DNA of 64,000 bases from Acetobacteraceae bacterium (GCA_009693865.1 SHWL01000003.1:20657-84656), one strand, 5' to 3'; positions 28,223 to 36,892 are shown, counted from the stretch's first letter. Notes: generated by a model not told the origin, from the letters alone. Translations and numbers: made by a program.

Positions 28223-29575
28223 TCAGTCCTCGTCGATGCCGAGATAAACCTTGGCGGCATGACTGACGTCCTCGGTCCTGCCTGTTATCAGCGCATGGAG
28301 CGGGACATCGGTGAGGTTAGAGTCGGGTTCGACCAGGAATTGCAGCGCGGACCACCCCCCTGCCACCCTGAAGTGCTTCAGCACCTGGGCGATGCCCGGA
28401 AGCACCTCCACCCGCCGGGAGCCGCTGATGAACTGCGCCCGAGGCAAGACCAGTTCGGTTCCGTTCATTATGCCAAGAACGGTCCGAGCCTTGACCCGCT
28501 TATGGACCGCCTGCCGCGATATCCCCAGAAGCTCCGCCACTTGCGTCAGCGACAGACCACCGCCAGCCTTTTCCAGCAGCGCGGACCTCAGCTCAGCGAA
28601 CCTCTGTTCTTCTGACGGCGGAGTTGACCCGCGGGTTTCCACCTTCGCGTTAAGGCGCGCCGCATACGCCGCCCTGAATCCAGCACGCCGCCTTCCATCC
28701 GAGGGCTGAACCGCCTCGCCGCCTTCAACCGCGGGAATCAGCTGCGCGGAATGCTCAAGCTGCAGGGTGATGGCATCAAGTTGCCTGGCCATTTCGGCGA
28801 AGGCTCTGGGTCTGTCGTACTGACAAATACGAATGAGTTCGCGGCTTGAGGGGGTGAGCTCGGTCAAAATCATAAATGCCTCGACCGCCAGCCGTTCGGA
28901 ATGAGCCGTGGGTTCCCATTGATGAACGAGTGCGTTCCGTACGTCGCGGGCTCGGCCAATACTTTGGCGCACCACTTCGAAATACCAGGGTAGTGACACC
29001 CGCGGTTCATGAGACGTCCGCCGCTCCGTCCGCGGTGTGAAATCTTTTACCGCACTCTCGACGAAGGCCGCGCTGAGCAGCACGGCGGCGTGTTCGACCC
29101 GGGTATTGAATTCCGCGATCTGGCGCAGCGCCGGACTGGCACCGCCAGTCACTTCGAGATCCTCGGCCGATTTCGGGGCCGGGCGATCGGCGGTCAGAAA
29201 ATCCGCCGCCTCACGAAGAGTTCCCTTGACCGAAGACCCGGGAATCGGCGCATGGTCCAACCACAGGCGCGTTCGCTCCCGGTCCGCGGAGACCGTAACC
29301 TGATACGTTCCAGGTTCCGAGAACAGCCAGGCGCCGCCAAGAGGGGGGCCCGTCAATCGCGGAGTCGTCTCGCGAATACTGAACCGCACACCGGTCTCAT
29401 GACCGGCGTAGACAATCGTTGCTCCGCGAGAGTCGATTCCGGGCGAGCGCTGAGCAGTACCAATCGCGATCAAGCGCTCGAGATGTTCCTTCAGGGTGAT
29501 GCCTGCCGCATCCGCTTGCTCCTCGGCAAGCGCTACGGCAGAAGGATCCAGTTGCTTCAGATGTTCAGAAACCAT
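28223..29575 (-). CDS. HEPN-like/Xre-type fused antitoxin partner of RES
   Basis: A 450-residue protein, about three times the length of normal RES antitoxins. The C-terminal third is a classic Xre/MbcA/ParS antitoxin: an HTH at about 341-365 (LSLTQVAELLGISRQAVHKR) and a toxin-binding segment from about 386 (GGWSALQFLVEP, then a helix ending in YLGIDED). The middle (about 150-250) is helical and contains RNALVH (213-218), a match to the RX4H motif of HEPN ribonucleases. The first 40 residues look like a small helix-helix domain, and 50-125 like a beta domain. The start at 29575 is chosen because the repeated TTGATAG operators lie just upstream; an ATG at 29671 would place them inside the gene. 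Confidence 0.75.
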   Translation of the reverse strand: MVSEHLKQLDPSAVALAEEQADAAGITLKEHLERLIAIGTAQRSPGIDSRGATIVYAGHETGVRFSIRETTPRLTGPPLGGAWLFSEPGTYQVTVSADRERTRLWLDHAPIPGSSVKGTLREAADFLTADRPAPKSAEDLEVTGGASPALRQIAEFNTRVEHAAVLLSAAFVESAVKDFTPRTERRTSHEPRVSLPWYFEVVRQSIGRARDVRNALVHQWEPTAHSERLAVEAFMILTELTPSSRELIRICQYDRPRAFAEMARQLDAITLQLEHSAQLIPAVEGGEAVQPSDGRRRAGFRAAYAARLNAKVETRGSTPPSEEQRFAELRSALLEKAGGGLSLTQVAELLGISRQAVHKRVKARTVLGIMNGTELVLPRAQFISGSRRVEVLPGIAQVLKHFRVAGGWSALQFLVEPDSNLTDVPLHALITGRTEDVSHAAKVYLGIDED

Positions 29576-29606
29576 GGGTTCCGTCAGGTCTTTTGCATAG
29601 GCAGAG

Positions 29607-29650
29607 TTGATAGTCAGCGGTTGATAGAGTGTTACCTGAGCCACTATCAA
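29607..29650. promoter_or_regulatory. Heptamer operators of the RES antitoxin
   Basis: Three copies of TTGATAG: direct copies at 29607-29613 and 29621-29627, and the inverse CTATCAA at 29644-29650, 32-75 bases upstream of the antitoxin ATG. Copies 2 and 3 form an inverted repeat. Such clustered repeats are typical of operators for the HTH domain of an autoregulating antitoxin. Function inferred. Confidence 0.55.
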
Positions 29651-29820
29651 CCAGAATTGCCTAAGGCGCAAGCAGGGAGTGCCATTCGGCGGTCCTACCG
29701 CGTTCGGCGAAAGTGTCCGGCGATCACTTCAAGCCCTCGGCGTGCTGAGGGCTTGATCCATGACCCGGCGGCTCGCCGATACAGGAGATCGGACACTACC
29801 ATCGGTGCCAAAACTCAATT

Positions 29821-29866
29821 CGTGAGGAAGCCATGATCCATCATCTCTCGATTGCCGCGCGCGACC
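29821..29866 (+). pseudogene. Truncated copy of a VOC gene start
   Basis: The ribosome-binding site, ATG (29833) and first codons (for MIHHLSIAARD) match the VOC gene at 26992 almost base for base over about 46 bases, apart from a two-base gap and one mismatch. Homology stops where the REP-doublet flank begins (CGGCTCGTCCGCATAAGC), which looks like the element cut or replaced the rest of the gene. Confidence 0.6.
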
Positions 29867-29925
29867 GGCTCGTCCGCATAAGCATCAGGATAACGGAGGA
29901 CCGGAGACGGATATTCTCTTTTCAT

Positions 29926-30050
29926 CGTCATGGCCCGGCCCCCGCCTTCGCAGGGGCAGGCTTCGTCCGGGCCACCGGTCGCGGCACTGTGCTGGAACGG
30001 GTGGCCCGGACGAAGCCTGCCCCTGCGAAGGCGGGGGCCGGGCCATGACG
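29926..30050. repeat. REP doublet with perfect 51-nt arms
   Basis: Arms 29926-29976 and 30000-30050 are exact reverse complements over 51 nt, separated by 23 nt. The outer 14 and inner 14 positions match the 28-nt arms of the other doublets, and an extra symmetric 23-nt segment (CCCCGCCTTCG and following) is inserted in both arms. Could form a very stable hairpin. Confidence 0.85.
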
Positions 30051-30105
30051 ACGGGGGAGGACGGGTCAAGAGTCCGAGTTGAAGCGCGCTGGTATTACTC
30101 CCTCT

Positions 30106-31413
30106 TCATTTGATCACGCCGGCGCGCCGGAGGCTGCGTTGCCAATCGCGGGCGACGTCGTCCAGCGCCGCCTTTGGCGGCTTCTGTCCGAGCAATGCTT
30201 CGGACAGTCCGGTACGCAGCGACAGGTCGAGCGCGTCGAACGCCGGGTGCGCGGGCGTGGGGATGCCGGTCTCGATCGCCTCGGCGGCCACCGGCGGCCA
30301 GCCCAGTTTCGCCACCATCGCGGGATCCCGCAACACCGAGCCGCGTGGTGGTGCGTTGCCTCGTTCCGCGGCGCGAAGTTGCCATTCCTTGCCGCACGCC
30401 ATGCGGATGAATTCCAGCGCCCAATCGGCGTTCTTGGAATATTTCGGTACCGACAGGAAATGGCCGTCGACCCAGGTCCGGCTTTGTGCCTTGGCCGTGT
30501 GTCCGGGCACGGTAGACCAGGCCCAGAGACCGCCCGTCTTGGACAATTTCGGGTCGTTGATCAGCGTGCCGTACGGCGCGAAGGTCTGCGTCATCGCGTA
30601 ACGATCCTTCTGGCCGCCCGCGATGATTTCATCGAACTCCCAGGTCGAGGCCTCCGGCGGCACGACTTTATGTTTCAGTACCAGATCGACGTAGAATTGT
30701 AGCGCGGTCACCGCCTTCTCATCGTTGATGAAGATCTCGCCGGTCTTGAAATCGACCATTCGCCCGCCAGCGGAGAACAACCAGGAGGCGAAACTGGAAT
30801 AACTTCCCGGGCCTTGCCGGCCCATCAGGCCAAACCCGTAACGATCGGGCGGCGCGTTCACCGCCAGAACCGCCTTCTCGAACTCCGCGAAGGTCTCCGG
30901 CGCCTTGGCGATACCGGCCTTTTCCAGTAACGCCTTTTGATAGTGCATGATGCCCGTGGTGATCCGGTACGGGATGCCGATCAGCTTGCCGTCGTAACTC
31001 GCCGCTTGTTTGCTGCCGCCGAGGAAATCCGCCCAGTCGAACGACGGGTCGCGGGCCACGATTTTGGCGACCAGCGGCTCGTGATCCGGCAAGTGCGGCG
31101 CCATATAGCCGGCCATCCCTACTGACCACTGAGCGATGTCGATGCCGGTCGATCCGGCGCCGAGTTCGGCTTTCAAACGCGCCCGCCAGGCATCCACCGC
31201 GAGCAAGGTGAACTCGATCTTGATGCCGGTTGCCTTCTCGAAAGCGGGCCCAACTTCTTCGACCAGGGTCTTCTTCCAGCCCCCCTGATTCTCACCGACA
31301 TAGACCAGCTTGTCAGGTTTGTTTTGTGCTCGCGTTGTCCGTGGCGAGGCCGCGAGTACGCCTCCGGCCGCCGCCGAGCCTTGCAACAAGCGCCGTCTGT
31401 TCAACGCGGTCAT
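30106..31413 (-). CDS. Sugar-type ABC transporter substrate-binding protein
   Basis: A 435-residue family 1 extracellular binding protein with a Tat-type signal (NRRRLLQGSAAAGGVLAAS). The mature part has the usual two-lobe binding-protein pattern (KLVYVGENQGGWKK start, IAQWSVGMAGYMAPHL, YGFGLMGRQG). It is downstream of two permease genes in the same direction, with a REP doublet in between. It delivers a sugar or related solute to the importer; substrate unknown. Confidence 0.9.
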   Translation of the reverse strand: MTALNRRRLLQGSAAAGGVLAASPRTTRAQNKPDKLVYVGENQGGWKKTLVEEVGPAFEKATGIKIEFTLLAVDAWRARLKAELGAGSTGIDIAQWSVGMAGYMAPHLPDHEPLVAKIVARDPSFDWADFLGGSKQAASYDGKLIGIPYRITTGIMHYQKALLEKAGIAKAPETFAEFEKAVLAVNAPPDRYGFGLMGRQGPGSYSSFASWLFSAGGRMVDFKTGEIFINDEKAVTALQFYVDLVLKHKVVPPEASTWEFDEIIAGGQKDRYAMTQTFAPYGTLINDPKLSKTGGLWAWSTVPGHTAKAQSRTWVDGHFLSVPKYSKNADWALEFIRMACGKEWQLRAAERGNAPPRGSVLRDPAMVAKLGWPPVAAEAIETGIPTPAHPAFDALDLSLRTGLSEALLGQKPPKAALDDVARDWQRSLRRAGVIK

Positions 31414-31502
31414 GATGTTTCCCCTGTTTCCTGTTTCTTGAACGGCACGTCCAGGTCAAAGTGTTTTCCGATCTGTTCGGGCCGGGCCGGTATTCTCCAA
31501 AT

Positions 31503-31581
31503 CGTCATGGCCCGGCTCGTCCGGGCCACCCGTAGCGGCACTGTGCTGGAGCAGGTGGCCCGGACAGGCCGGGCCATGACG
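31503..31581. repeat. REP doublet, 28-nt arms
   Basis: Arms 31503-31530 and 31554-31581 pair at 26 of 28 positions around a 23-nt loop (31531-31553). Each arm is itself palindromic around CTCGT-like centres. Lies between the ABC permease and binding-protein genes of one operon, so it could change relative transcript levels (inference). Confidence 0.85.
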
Positions 31582-31672
31582 AGGAAGGGCTGACCTGACA
31601 CAACCAGATCGGAAACGGCTCCGGCCGAAGGGAGCGGCATCTGGCGCTCAATGTCATTCCAGGCTCTCCTCA

Positions 31673-32524
31673 TCACCCCTTGACCGCGCCGGACGACAAC
31701 CCAGCGACGAGATGCTTCTGGGCCGCGAACGAGAACAGGATCACCGGCAAAATGACCAGCATGCCGGACGCGGTCAGGCCACCCCAATCGACGCCCGAAT
31801 CGCCCGCGTTGAACGCTGTCATCAGCACCGGCAGAGTTTGCGTGGCGTTGTTGGTCAAAACGGCGGCGAACAGAAAATCGTTCCATGCCAATTGCAGGCA
31901 CAGGATGCTCGCGGCGACCAGACCGGGCCGGGTCAATGGCAGAACGATGTGCAGGAACGCGGTATAGCGGCTGGCGCCGTCGATCCAGGCGCTTTCCTCC
32001 AACTCGACCGGCAGGTCCTCAAAGAAACCGCGCATGATCCACACGACCAGAGGCAGGCTGAACGTGGTGTAGGCGAGCACGACGCTGAGCCGCGTTGTGG
32101 AAAGGCCGAGCTTGCTGAACAGCACGTACATCGGCACCAGCACCGCGATCGGTGGCAGCATGCGCATGACCAGCAGCGCGAAGAACAGAAACGACCGTCC
32201 GGTGAAGGGGAAGCGGGCGAACGCATAAGCGGCGGGTACTCCGACGCACAACGACAGTATAACCGCGCTGGCCGAAACGATCAGCGTGTTGATGAAAGCT
32301 TGCAGGAAATCCGCGCGCGTCAACACATCGGCATAGTTCTCCAATGTCGGCCACCACAGATAAAGCGGCGGATTCGCAAACACCTGAAGTCTTGTTTTCA
32401 GCGACAGACCGAGCACCCAGAGCAGCGGGAACAGGAAGGCGAACGTCAAACCGGCCAGCACCACATAAACCAGTGCCCCCTCCAACCGCCGCGCCCGGGG
32501 CGACCCAACGACCTGTGCCATCAA
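31673..32524 (-). CDS. Carbohydrate ABC transporter permease (second)
   Basis: A 283-residue inner-membrane permease of the MalG type with about six hydrophobic helices. The EAA loop is visible as ESAWIDGASRYTAFLHIVLP, the site where the ATPase docks. It overlaps the first permease by ATGA. A cognate ATPase gene is not found in the window, so a shared ATPase (MsmK-like) is probably used. Confidence 0.92.
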   Translation of the reverse strand: MMAQVVGSPRARRLEGALVYVVLAGLTFAFLFPLLWVLGLSLKTRLQVFANPPLYLWWPTLENYADVLTRADFLQAFINTLIVSASAVILSLCVGVPAAYAFARFPFTGRSFLFFALLVMRMLPPIAVLVPMYVLFSKLGLSTTRLSVVLAYTTFSLPLVVWIMRGFFEDLPVELEESAWIDGASRYTAFLHIVLPLTRPGLVAASILCLQLAWNDFLFAAVLTNNATQTLPVLMTAFNAGDSGVDWGGLTASGMLVILPVILFSFAAQKHLVAGLSSGAVKG

Positions 32525-33465
32525 TTCGCGTCCCGGCGGCGGATTGCCGCGATGAAAACCAGACAGATCAGCATCGACATCAACAGCATCAACCAGGAGG
32601 CCGCGGCGCCCAGGCTGAAGTCGAACCGGACGAACGACATCAGATAGGTGAACATCGATAGTACCATGGTGGAGTTGGCCGGCCCTCCCCCGGTCATCGC
32701 ATAAATGTTGTCGAACGCGCGGAACTCAAAAATCGTGCGTAACAGCAGAGCGACGAGAAGATACGGCCGCAGCAGGGGAAGCGTGACATGCCAGAATGCC
32801 TGCCGCCGGCTGGCGCCATCGATCGAGGCTGCCTCCATCGGCTCGGTCGGCAGCGAGCGCAGTCCGGCCAGCAGGATCAGCATGACATAAGGCGTGCTCT
32901 GCCAGACGCCGACCACCCAGATCGCGGCGAGCGCGGTGTCCGGCCGGCCAAGCCAGACTATCTGCTGGCCGATCCAATGGTTGAACACGCCGTGGCTGGG
33001 ATCGAGCAGCAACTTCCAGCACAAAGCGCCAACGATCGGCGTGATCATCATCGGAATGATCAGCGCGGTGCGGAAAACGCGGATATACGGCAGGTCCATG
33101 TTCAACAGCAGCGCGATCCCGAGGCCGAACGCCATCTCGGCGGTCACCGCGGCCGCGGTGTAGGCGAAGGTGATTCCAAGGGCGCCGGTGAAGACCCGGT
33201 CGGTCAGCAGGTCCTCGTAATTGGCAAGTCCGACGAAGCGGCCGCTGAACAGCGCCTCGTGCAGATCCCAGCCGGTAAAGCTGAGGTAGAACGAGAACGC
33301 CAACGGCATGCCGAAGACGCCCAACATCACCAGGAAGGTCGGGAAGACCGCGATGCGGGTGAAATAACGGTCGAGCGAAACGCCCCCCAATCGCCACCCG
33401 AGGCGCGCTGGCGAGGTGACCACCGGTGCCGGTTGGGCGATTTGGCCGAAGCGGGTTCCTCCCAT
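32521..33465 (-). CDS. Sugar ABC transporter permease (first)
   Basis: A 314-residue MalF-type permease with about six transmembrane segments and the EAA-loop pattern EAASIDGASRRQAFWHVTLP. It heads the importer operon (permease, permease, binding protein). The N-terminal 35 residues are cytoplasmic and variable. Its upstream region holds the palindromic element at 33551-33709. Confidence 0.92.
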   Translation of the reverse strand: MGGTRFGQIAQPAPVVTSPARLGWRLGGVSLDRYFTRIAVFPTFLVMLGVFGMPLAFSFYLSFTGWDLHEALFSGRFVGLANYEDLLTDRVFTGALGITFAYTAAAVTAEMAFGLGIALLLNMDLPYIRVFRTALIIPMMITPIVGALCWKLLLDPSHGVFNHWIGQQIVWLGRPDTALAAIWVVGVWQSTPYVMLILLAGLRSLPTEPMEAASIDGASRRQAFWHVTLPLLRPYLLVALLLRTIFEFRAFDNIYAMTGGGPANSTMVLSMFTYLMSFVRFDFSLGAAASWLMLLMSMLICLVFIAAIRRRDAN

Positions 33466-33550
33466 GCGTTCTCCTGATCAGGCCGCGTATTTGGTTGGTT
33501 TAGCCCGGTTCGGACGGCCTGGCGATGGTCCGCCCCCAGGCCCAATCGCT

Positions 33551-33709
33551 TGAACGGGGATAGCGTCAGGGCGCTGCCCTGAAACCCGCCAAAGGGCGTT
33601 GCCCTCTGGACTCCCACCAGGGACACGGTCCCTGGACCGCGATTTATGGTTCCAAGGGCCACTGCCCTTGGCGGGGTTTGGGGCAGAGCCCCGACGCTAT
33701 CCCCGTTCA
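33551..33709. repeat. Palindromic element with 17-nt terminal inverted repeats
   Basis: Perfect 17-nt ends (TGAACGGGGATAGCGTC at 33551 and its complement ending at 33709). Between them are several GC-rich hairpins built on CAAGGGC.GCCCTTGG and GGGGC..GCCCC units, and the whole is an imperfect palindrome. It resembles GC-rich intergenic repeats seen in other Rhodospirillales. No coding frame; it lies between the TauD-like and permease genes. Confidence 0.75.
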
Positions 33710-33725
33710 GGCGCGTGTCTCGCGA

Positions 33726-34700
33726 TCACTCCGCCGCCATCGTCCGCAGTTCTTCGGCCGCCGACAGAACCGGCCGGCCCTCAATGGACCTGGAGGATTT
33801 GCCATCGACGCCGACCAGCGGTTCGCCCACCAATGTGATCCGATACAGTTGACGATCGAAGTCGGATTGGAAGATGTCCCTTGGCGCCAAATGCGCGGTC
33901 GAGCGATTGTCCCACATCGCGATGTCGCCCGGGTTCCATTTGAATCGCACCGTGTATTCCGGGCGAACCACATGCTCCCACAGGAGTTCAAGGATTTTGG
34001 CGCTTTCGCGTGGGGTCATTCCGACCACGGATTTGAGGAAGGAGGGGCTGGCGAAAAGCACGCGTTCTCCGGTCTCGGCATGGATGGTCACGAGCGGGTG
34101 CTCGCTCTTCAACGCGCGGCGTTCGACATGCTCATTGTATGCGCCTCCCGCCTTGCCATCGCCGCGCGGCTCGAACGCGTGAATGCCACGCAGCCCATCG
34201 ACGAACCCGCGCATCGTTTCCGATAAGCCGGCATAGGCGGCGGCGAGGTTGGTCCAGAACGTATCGCCGCCATAAGGCGGGATTGTCACGCCCCGTAGAA
34301 TGGAGGCACAGGGCGGATTGACGGCGGCGGTCACATCCGTGTGCCAGCCGAACCAGGGGGTCACCATCATCGCGTCGTATTTCTCGTTGGCAGCCCGGTT
34401 CTTGGCGACCGAGTAGATCTCGGGATATCCCTCGATGTGGCCGAACACCGCATGGCCGATCGTCGGCTCCCCGAACTGCCGCGCCATCGCCACATGCTGG
34501 GCGTGATCGAGCTCCTGGTTCCGGAAGAATATGACCTTCCACTTCAGGAAGGCCTCGCGCACCGCCTTCAATTGACTGTCCGGCAAGGGCCGCGAGAGGT
34601 CGACGCCGCGGATCTCCGCGCCAATGTGCAGAGTGAGCGGAACGACCTCGATGGTGCCATTTGTTCCGGCACCAGCAGTCTGTTGAAGCGGCGAGACCAT
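33726..34700 (-). CDS. TauD/TfdA family Fe(II)/2-oxoglutarate dioxygenase
   Basis: A 324-residue dioxygenase. The facial triad is seen as GWHTDVT (His, Asp) and the distal His in NRSTAHLAPRD, followed by the 2-oxoglutarate-binding Arg in RQLYRITL. Family members hydroxylate taurine, aryloxyacetates or related acids. ATG 34700 is placed because GGAGG lies 11 bases upstream; ATG 34724 and a longer start are possible. It lies downstream of the rhodanese gene in the same direction, so sulfur handling is a possible link. Confidence 0.87.
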   Translation of the reverse strand: MVSPLQQTAGAGTNGTIEVVPLTLHIGAEIRGVDLSRPLPDSQLKAVREAFLKWKVIFFRNQELDHAQHVAMARQFGEPTIGHAVFGHIEGYPEIYSVAKNRAANEKYDAMMVTPWFGWHTDVTAAVNPPCASILRGVTIPPYGGDTFWTNLAAAYAGLSETMRGFVDGLRGIHAFEPRGDGKAGGAYNEHVERRALKSEHPLVTIHAETGERVLFASPSFLKSVVGMTPRESAKILELLWEHVVRPEYTVRFKWNPGDIAMWDNRSTAHLAPRDIFQSDFDRQLYRITLVGEPLVGVDGKSSRSIEGRPVLSAAEELRTMAAE

Positions 34701-34817
34701 TTTGTTTCCATCCTCCGTTTTCATGACCCGGACACACCGCGCGGCGGCTGTCAATGTCGTCTGGCCGAGCCGCGCGGAAAATACCGGTCTCGCGATACTG
34801 GTAAACGCGATACCGCC

Positions 34818-36419
34818 TCAGCCGGCGACGACCTGGAACCGATGATCGTCATCCGCCGCCATGTCCGAGACCAGCGCGATTTCCCAGGCGAGGTATTCCC
34901 GCATCGCCGCTTCCCGGTTCTGGCCGCGTTCCCGCGCTGACAGGGCCACATCGTTGGCCTCGCTGGCCATGTGCCCCGCCCCCGTTTCAAGGGGCAATCC
35001 TGCCGCAACCCAGCCACGCGTTCCGCCAGACAGGACCATGACCGGGACCGATACGAGGGCCGCCAGTTCGGGTGCCGCCAGTCGGGCCAAGGCACCGTCG
35101 CGCGACGTCAGCACAATGCCGCCACTCGCGGGCACATGTGTCACGGCCTTCGCCAGATCCGCGCGGATCGCGAACCATGCGCCGGGAATGTGGCCCTGGA
35201 TGTAGCGGCGGCTGAAATCGAGATCGATGACCGAAACTGTGCCGGCGTCCAAACGGTGCCGCAACGCCGCGGCGTCGATGGCCTGTGTCGCGGCGGAATC
35301 GAGACCAGGCACAAATGAATCGTGGCGGCCGGTAACCCAATCACCGTCGGCCGGGCCCGCGATCAACACAGCGACCTCCCACCCCATCTGCTTCAACCAG
35401 GACGCGGTCATCGTCGCGCGCACGCCGTTGTCATCGACAAGCACGATCCGCCCACCCCAGGTCGCCGCGTGCGCGTCGGTTTCCTGCACCAACTGCCCAC
35501 CCGGAACCGAACGAGCCCAGAGCAAATGGCCGGCCTCGTATTCCTCGGGCGTGCGAACGTCGATGACGTAGAGGCTGCGCTCCGCCGATTCAGCGCGCCA
35601 TCGCGCCAGGGTCGCCCGATCGATGCGAACGATGCCGCATTTGGCCGCCACGCGCGCCGCCGCCTCACGCGCCGCCGCCAGCCCGTTGACAGAAACTTCC
35701 GGAGGCCGCCGCGCCGCCCCGTTGACAACACCGAGCCCAGAAAGATGCCAGGCCATGGTGCCGTCTTTCAACGACACGATCTTGTTGCGGAAACCGGCGC
35801 TGATCAGCGCCTGCGCCCCTATGATGCTACGGGTACGGCCACCGCAATTGACGATCACCGTAGTCTCGGGCGAGGGCGTCAGATCGGCGAAGCGATAGAC
35901 CAGTTCGGCGCCGGGTACGCTGATCGCGGTCGGGATGCTGTTGTTGTGGTACTCCTCGTAGGAGCGGCTGTCGTAGATCGCGATATCGGCGCCGCTGCCG
36001 ATCAACGCCTGGAGGTCCGGCGCGGAGATCCACGGCGTCCCCGCCTCGTGTTCGACCACCTCCGCGAAGGCCTTACTCGGCACATGCACGCCGCTGTAAA
36101 CACGGTGTCCGGCGGCTTCCCAGGCGGCGACCCCGCCGTCCAGCACCGCGACATCCTGGTAGCCAAGCGCGATCGTTTTCTGGGCCGCGCTGAGCGCCAG
36201 GCCTTCGCCGTCGTCGCACCAGACAACGCGCGCGCCTCGCCGCGGCACGAGATTGTCCACGAGCAATTCCAGTTGGCTCAGCGGCAGGCATGACGTCATC
36301 AGCAGATGCCGCCGCCCAAAGATCCCCTCCTCACGCGCGTCCAAGAGTGCGATCTCGCCGCCGTCGTGCAGTTGGGCCTTCAATTGCCGCGCATCGACGC
36401 GCTTTATTCCGTCGCTCAT
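34818..36419 (-). CDS. Multi-rhodanese sulfurtransferase
   Basis: A 533-residue protein made of four rhodanese-like repeats at roughly 1-105, 125-235, 260-370 and 380-480. Active-site cysteines are present in repeat 1 (VVWCDDGEG, Cys68) and repeat 2 (VNCGGRTRS, Cys192). Repeats 3 and 4 have Asp (VLVDDNGVRA) and Ser (LTSRDGALA) at this place and are probably non-catalytic. Rhodaneses move sulfane sulfur to thiol acceptors or cyanide. Adjacent to a TauD-like gene, it may deal with sulfite or sulfur from sulfonates (inference). Confidence 0.85.
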   Translation of the reverse strand: MSDGIKRVDARQLKAQLHDGGEIALLDAREEGIFGRRHLLMTSCLPLSQLELLVDNLVPRRGARVVWCDDGEGLALSAAQKTIALGYQDVAVLDGGVAAWEAAGHRVYSGVHVPSKAFAEVVEHEAGTPWISAPDLQALIGSGADIAIYDSRSYEEYHNNSIPTAISVPGAELVYRFADLTPSPETTVIVNCGGRTRSIIGAQALISAGFRNKIVSLKDGTMAWHLSGLGVVNGAARRPPEVSVNGLAAAREAAARVAAKCGIVRIDRATLARWRAESAERSLYVIDVRTPEEYEAGHLLWARSVPGGQLVQETDAHAATWGGRIVLVDDNGVRATMTASWLKQMGWEVAVLIAGPADGDWVTGRHDSFVPGLDSAATQAIDAAALRHRLDAGTVSVIDLDFSRRYIQGHIPGAWFAIRADLAKAVTHVPASGGIVLTSRDGALARLAAPELAALVSVPVMVLSGGTRGWVAAGLPLETGAGHMASEANDVALSARERGQNREAAMREYLAWEIALVSDMAADDDHRFQVVAG

Positions 36420-36566
36420 CTGAGTCTCCCTCGGTCCTGTCGCCGTGTCATTCCGCGAACCATACCGCCGCGGCAGTTCTCATTTTGGCCGCCGGTGTCG
36501 CCGCCCTATCGTCCTGCTTCATCGTCATCCTCCGGCTGGTTCATCGTCATCCTCCGGCTGCTTCAT

Positions 36567-36680
36567 CGTCATCCTCCGGCTTGACCGGAGGACCCGAAGC
36601 GGTACCACGCATCGCATTTCGGCGGGTTCATACGCGGATTTGTGCCGCGACCGGTCCTCCGGTCAAGCCGGAGGATGACG
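36567..36680. repeat. REP doublet with a 58-nt loop
   Basis: Arms 36567-36594 and 36653-36680 are perfect 28-nt inverted repeats with the REP outer edge CGTCAT. The loop is 58 nt rather than 23, but begins with a CGAAGCGGTAC stretch close to the short-loop consensus. The left arm merges into the tandem 22-nt repeats. Confidence 0.8.
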
Positions 36681-36892
36681 AACTGGAAGGCATCGCTGCC
36701 AAAGAAATGGAAGGAGTCGCTGCCAAAAAGGAAGGCGCGGCGCCCAAACGAGGGAGTCGCCGTGGTCAAAACGAGGGAGTCGCCGTGGTCGAAATCAGGG
36801 AGTCGACGCCGCCAAAAACAGAACTGCCCGCCGCCGGGAGGGACTCGGCGCAAAGGTGATAACCTCCGCGGTAATCGCTCTCGGCCGTCCGA

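Larger units (their letters stand above)
29576..30105. other. Intergenic region: operators, hairpin, VOC fragment, REP doublet
   Basis: No intact gene. From left to right it holds the heptamer operators, a hairpin with 9-bp arms (29730-29738 pairing with 29747-29755, no T-run), a 46-base copy of the start region of the VOC gene (29821-29866), the left flank shared with other REP doublets and the long palindrome at 29926-30050. Confidence 0.7.

Noticed and set aside
36290-36859. Open frame of 189 codons on the plus strand
   Set aside because: Overlaps the rhodanese gene and then runs through tandem repeats and a REP doublet; low-complexity product with no recognisable domain.
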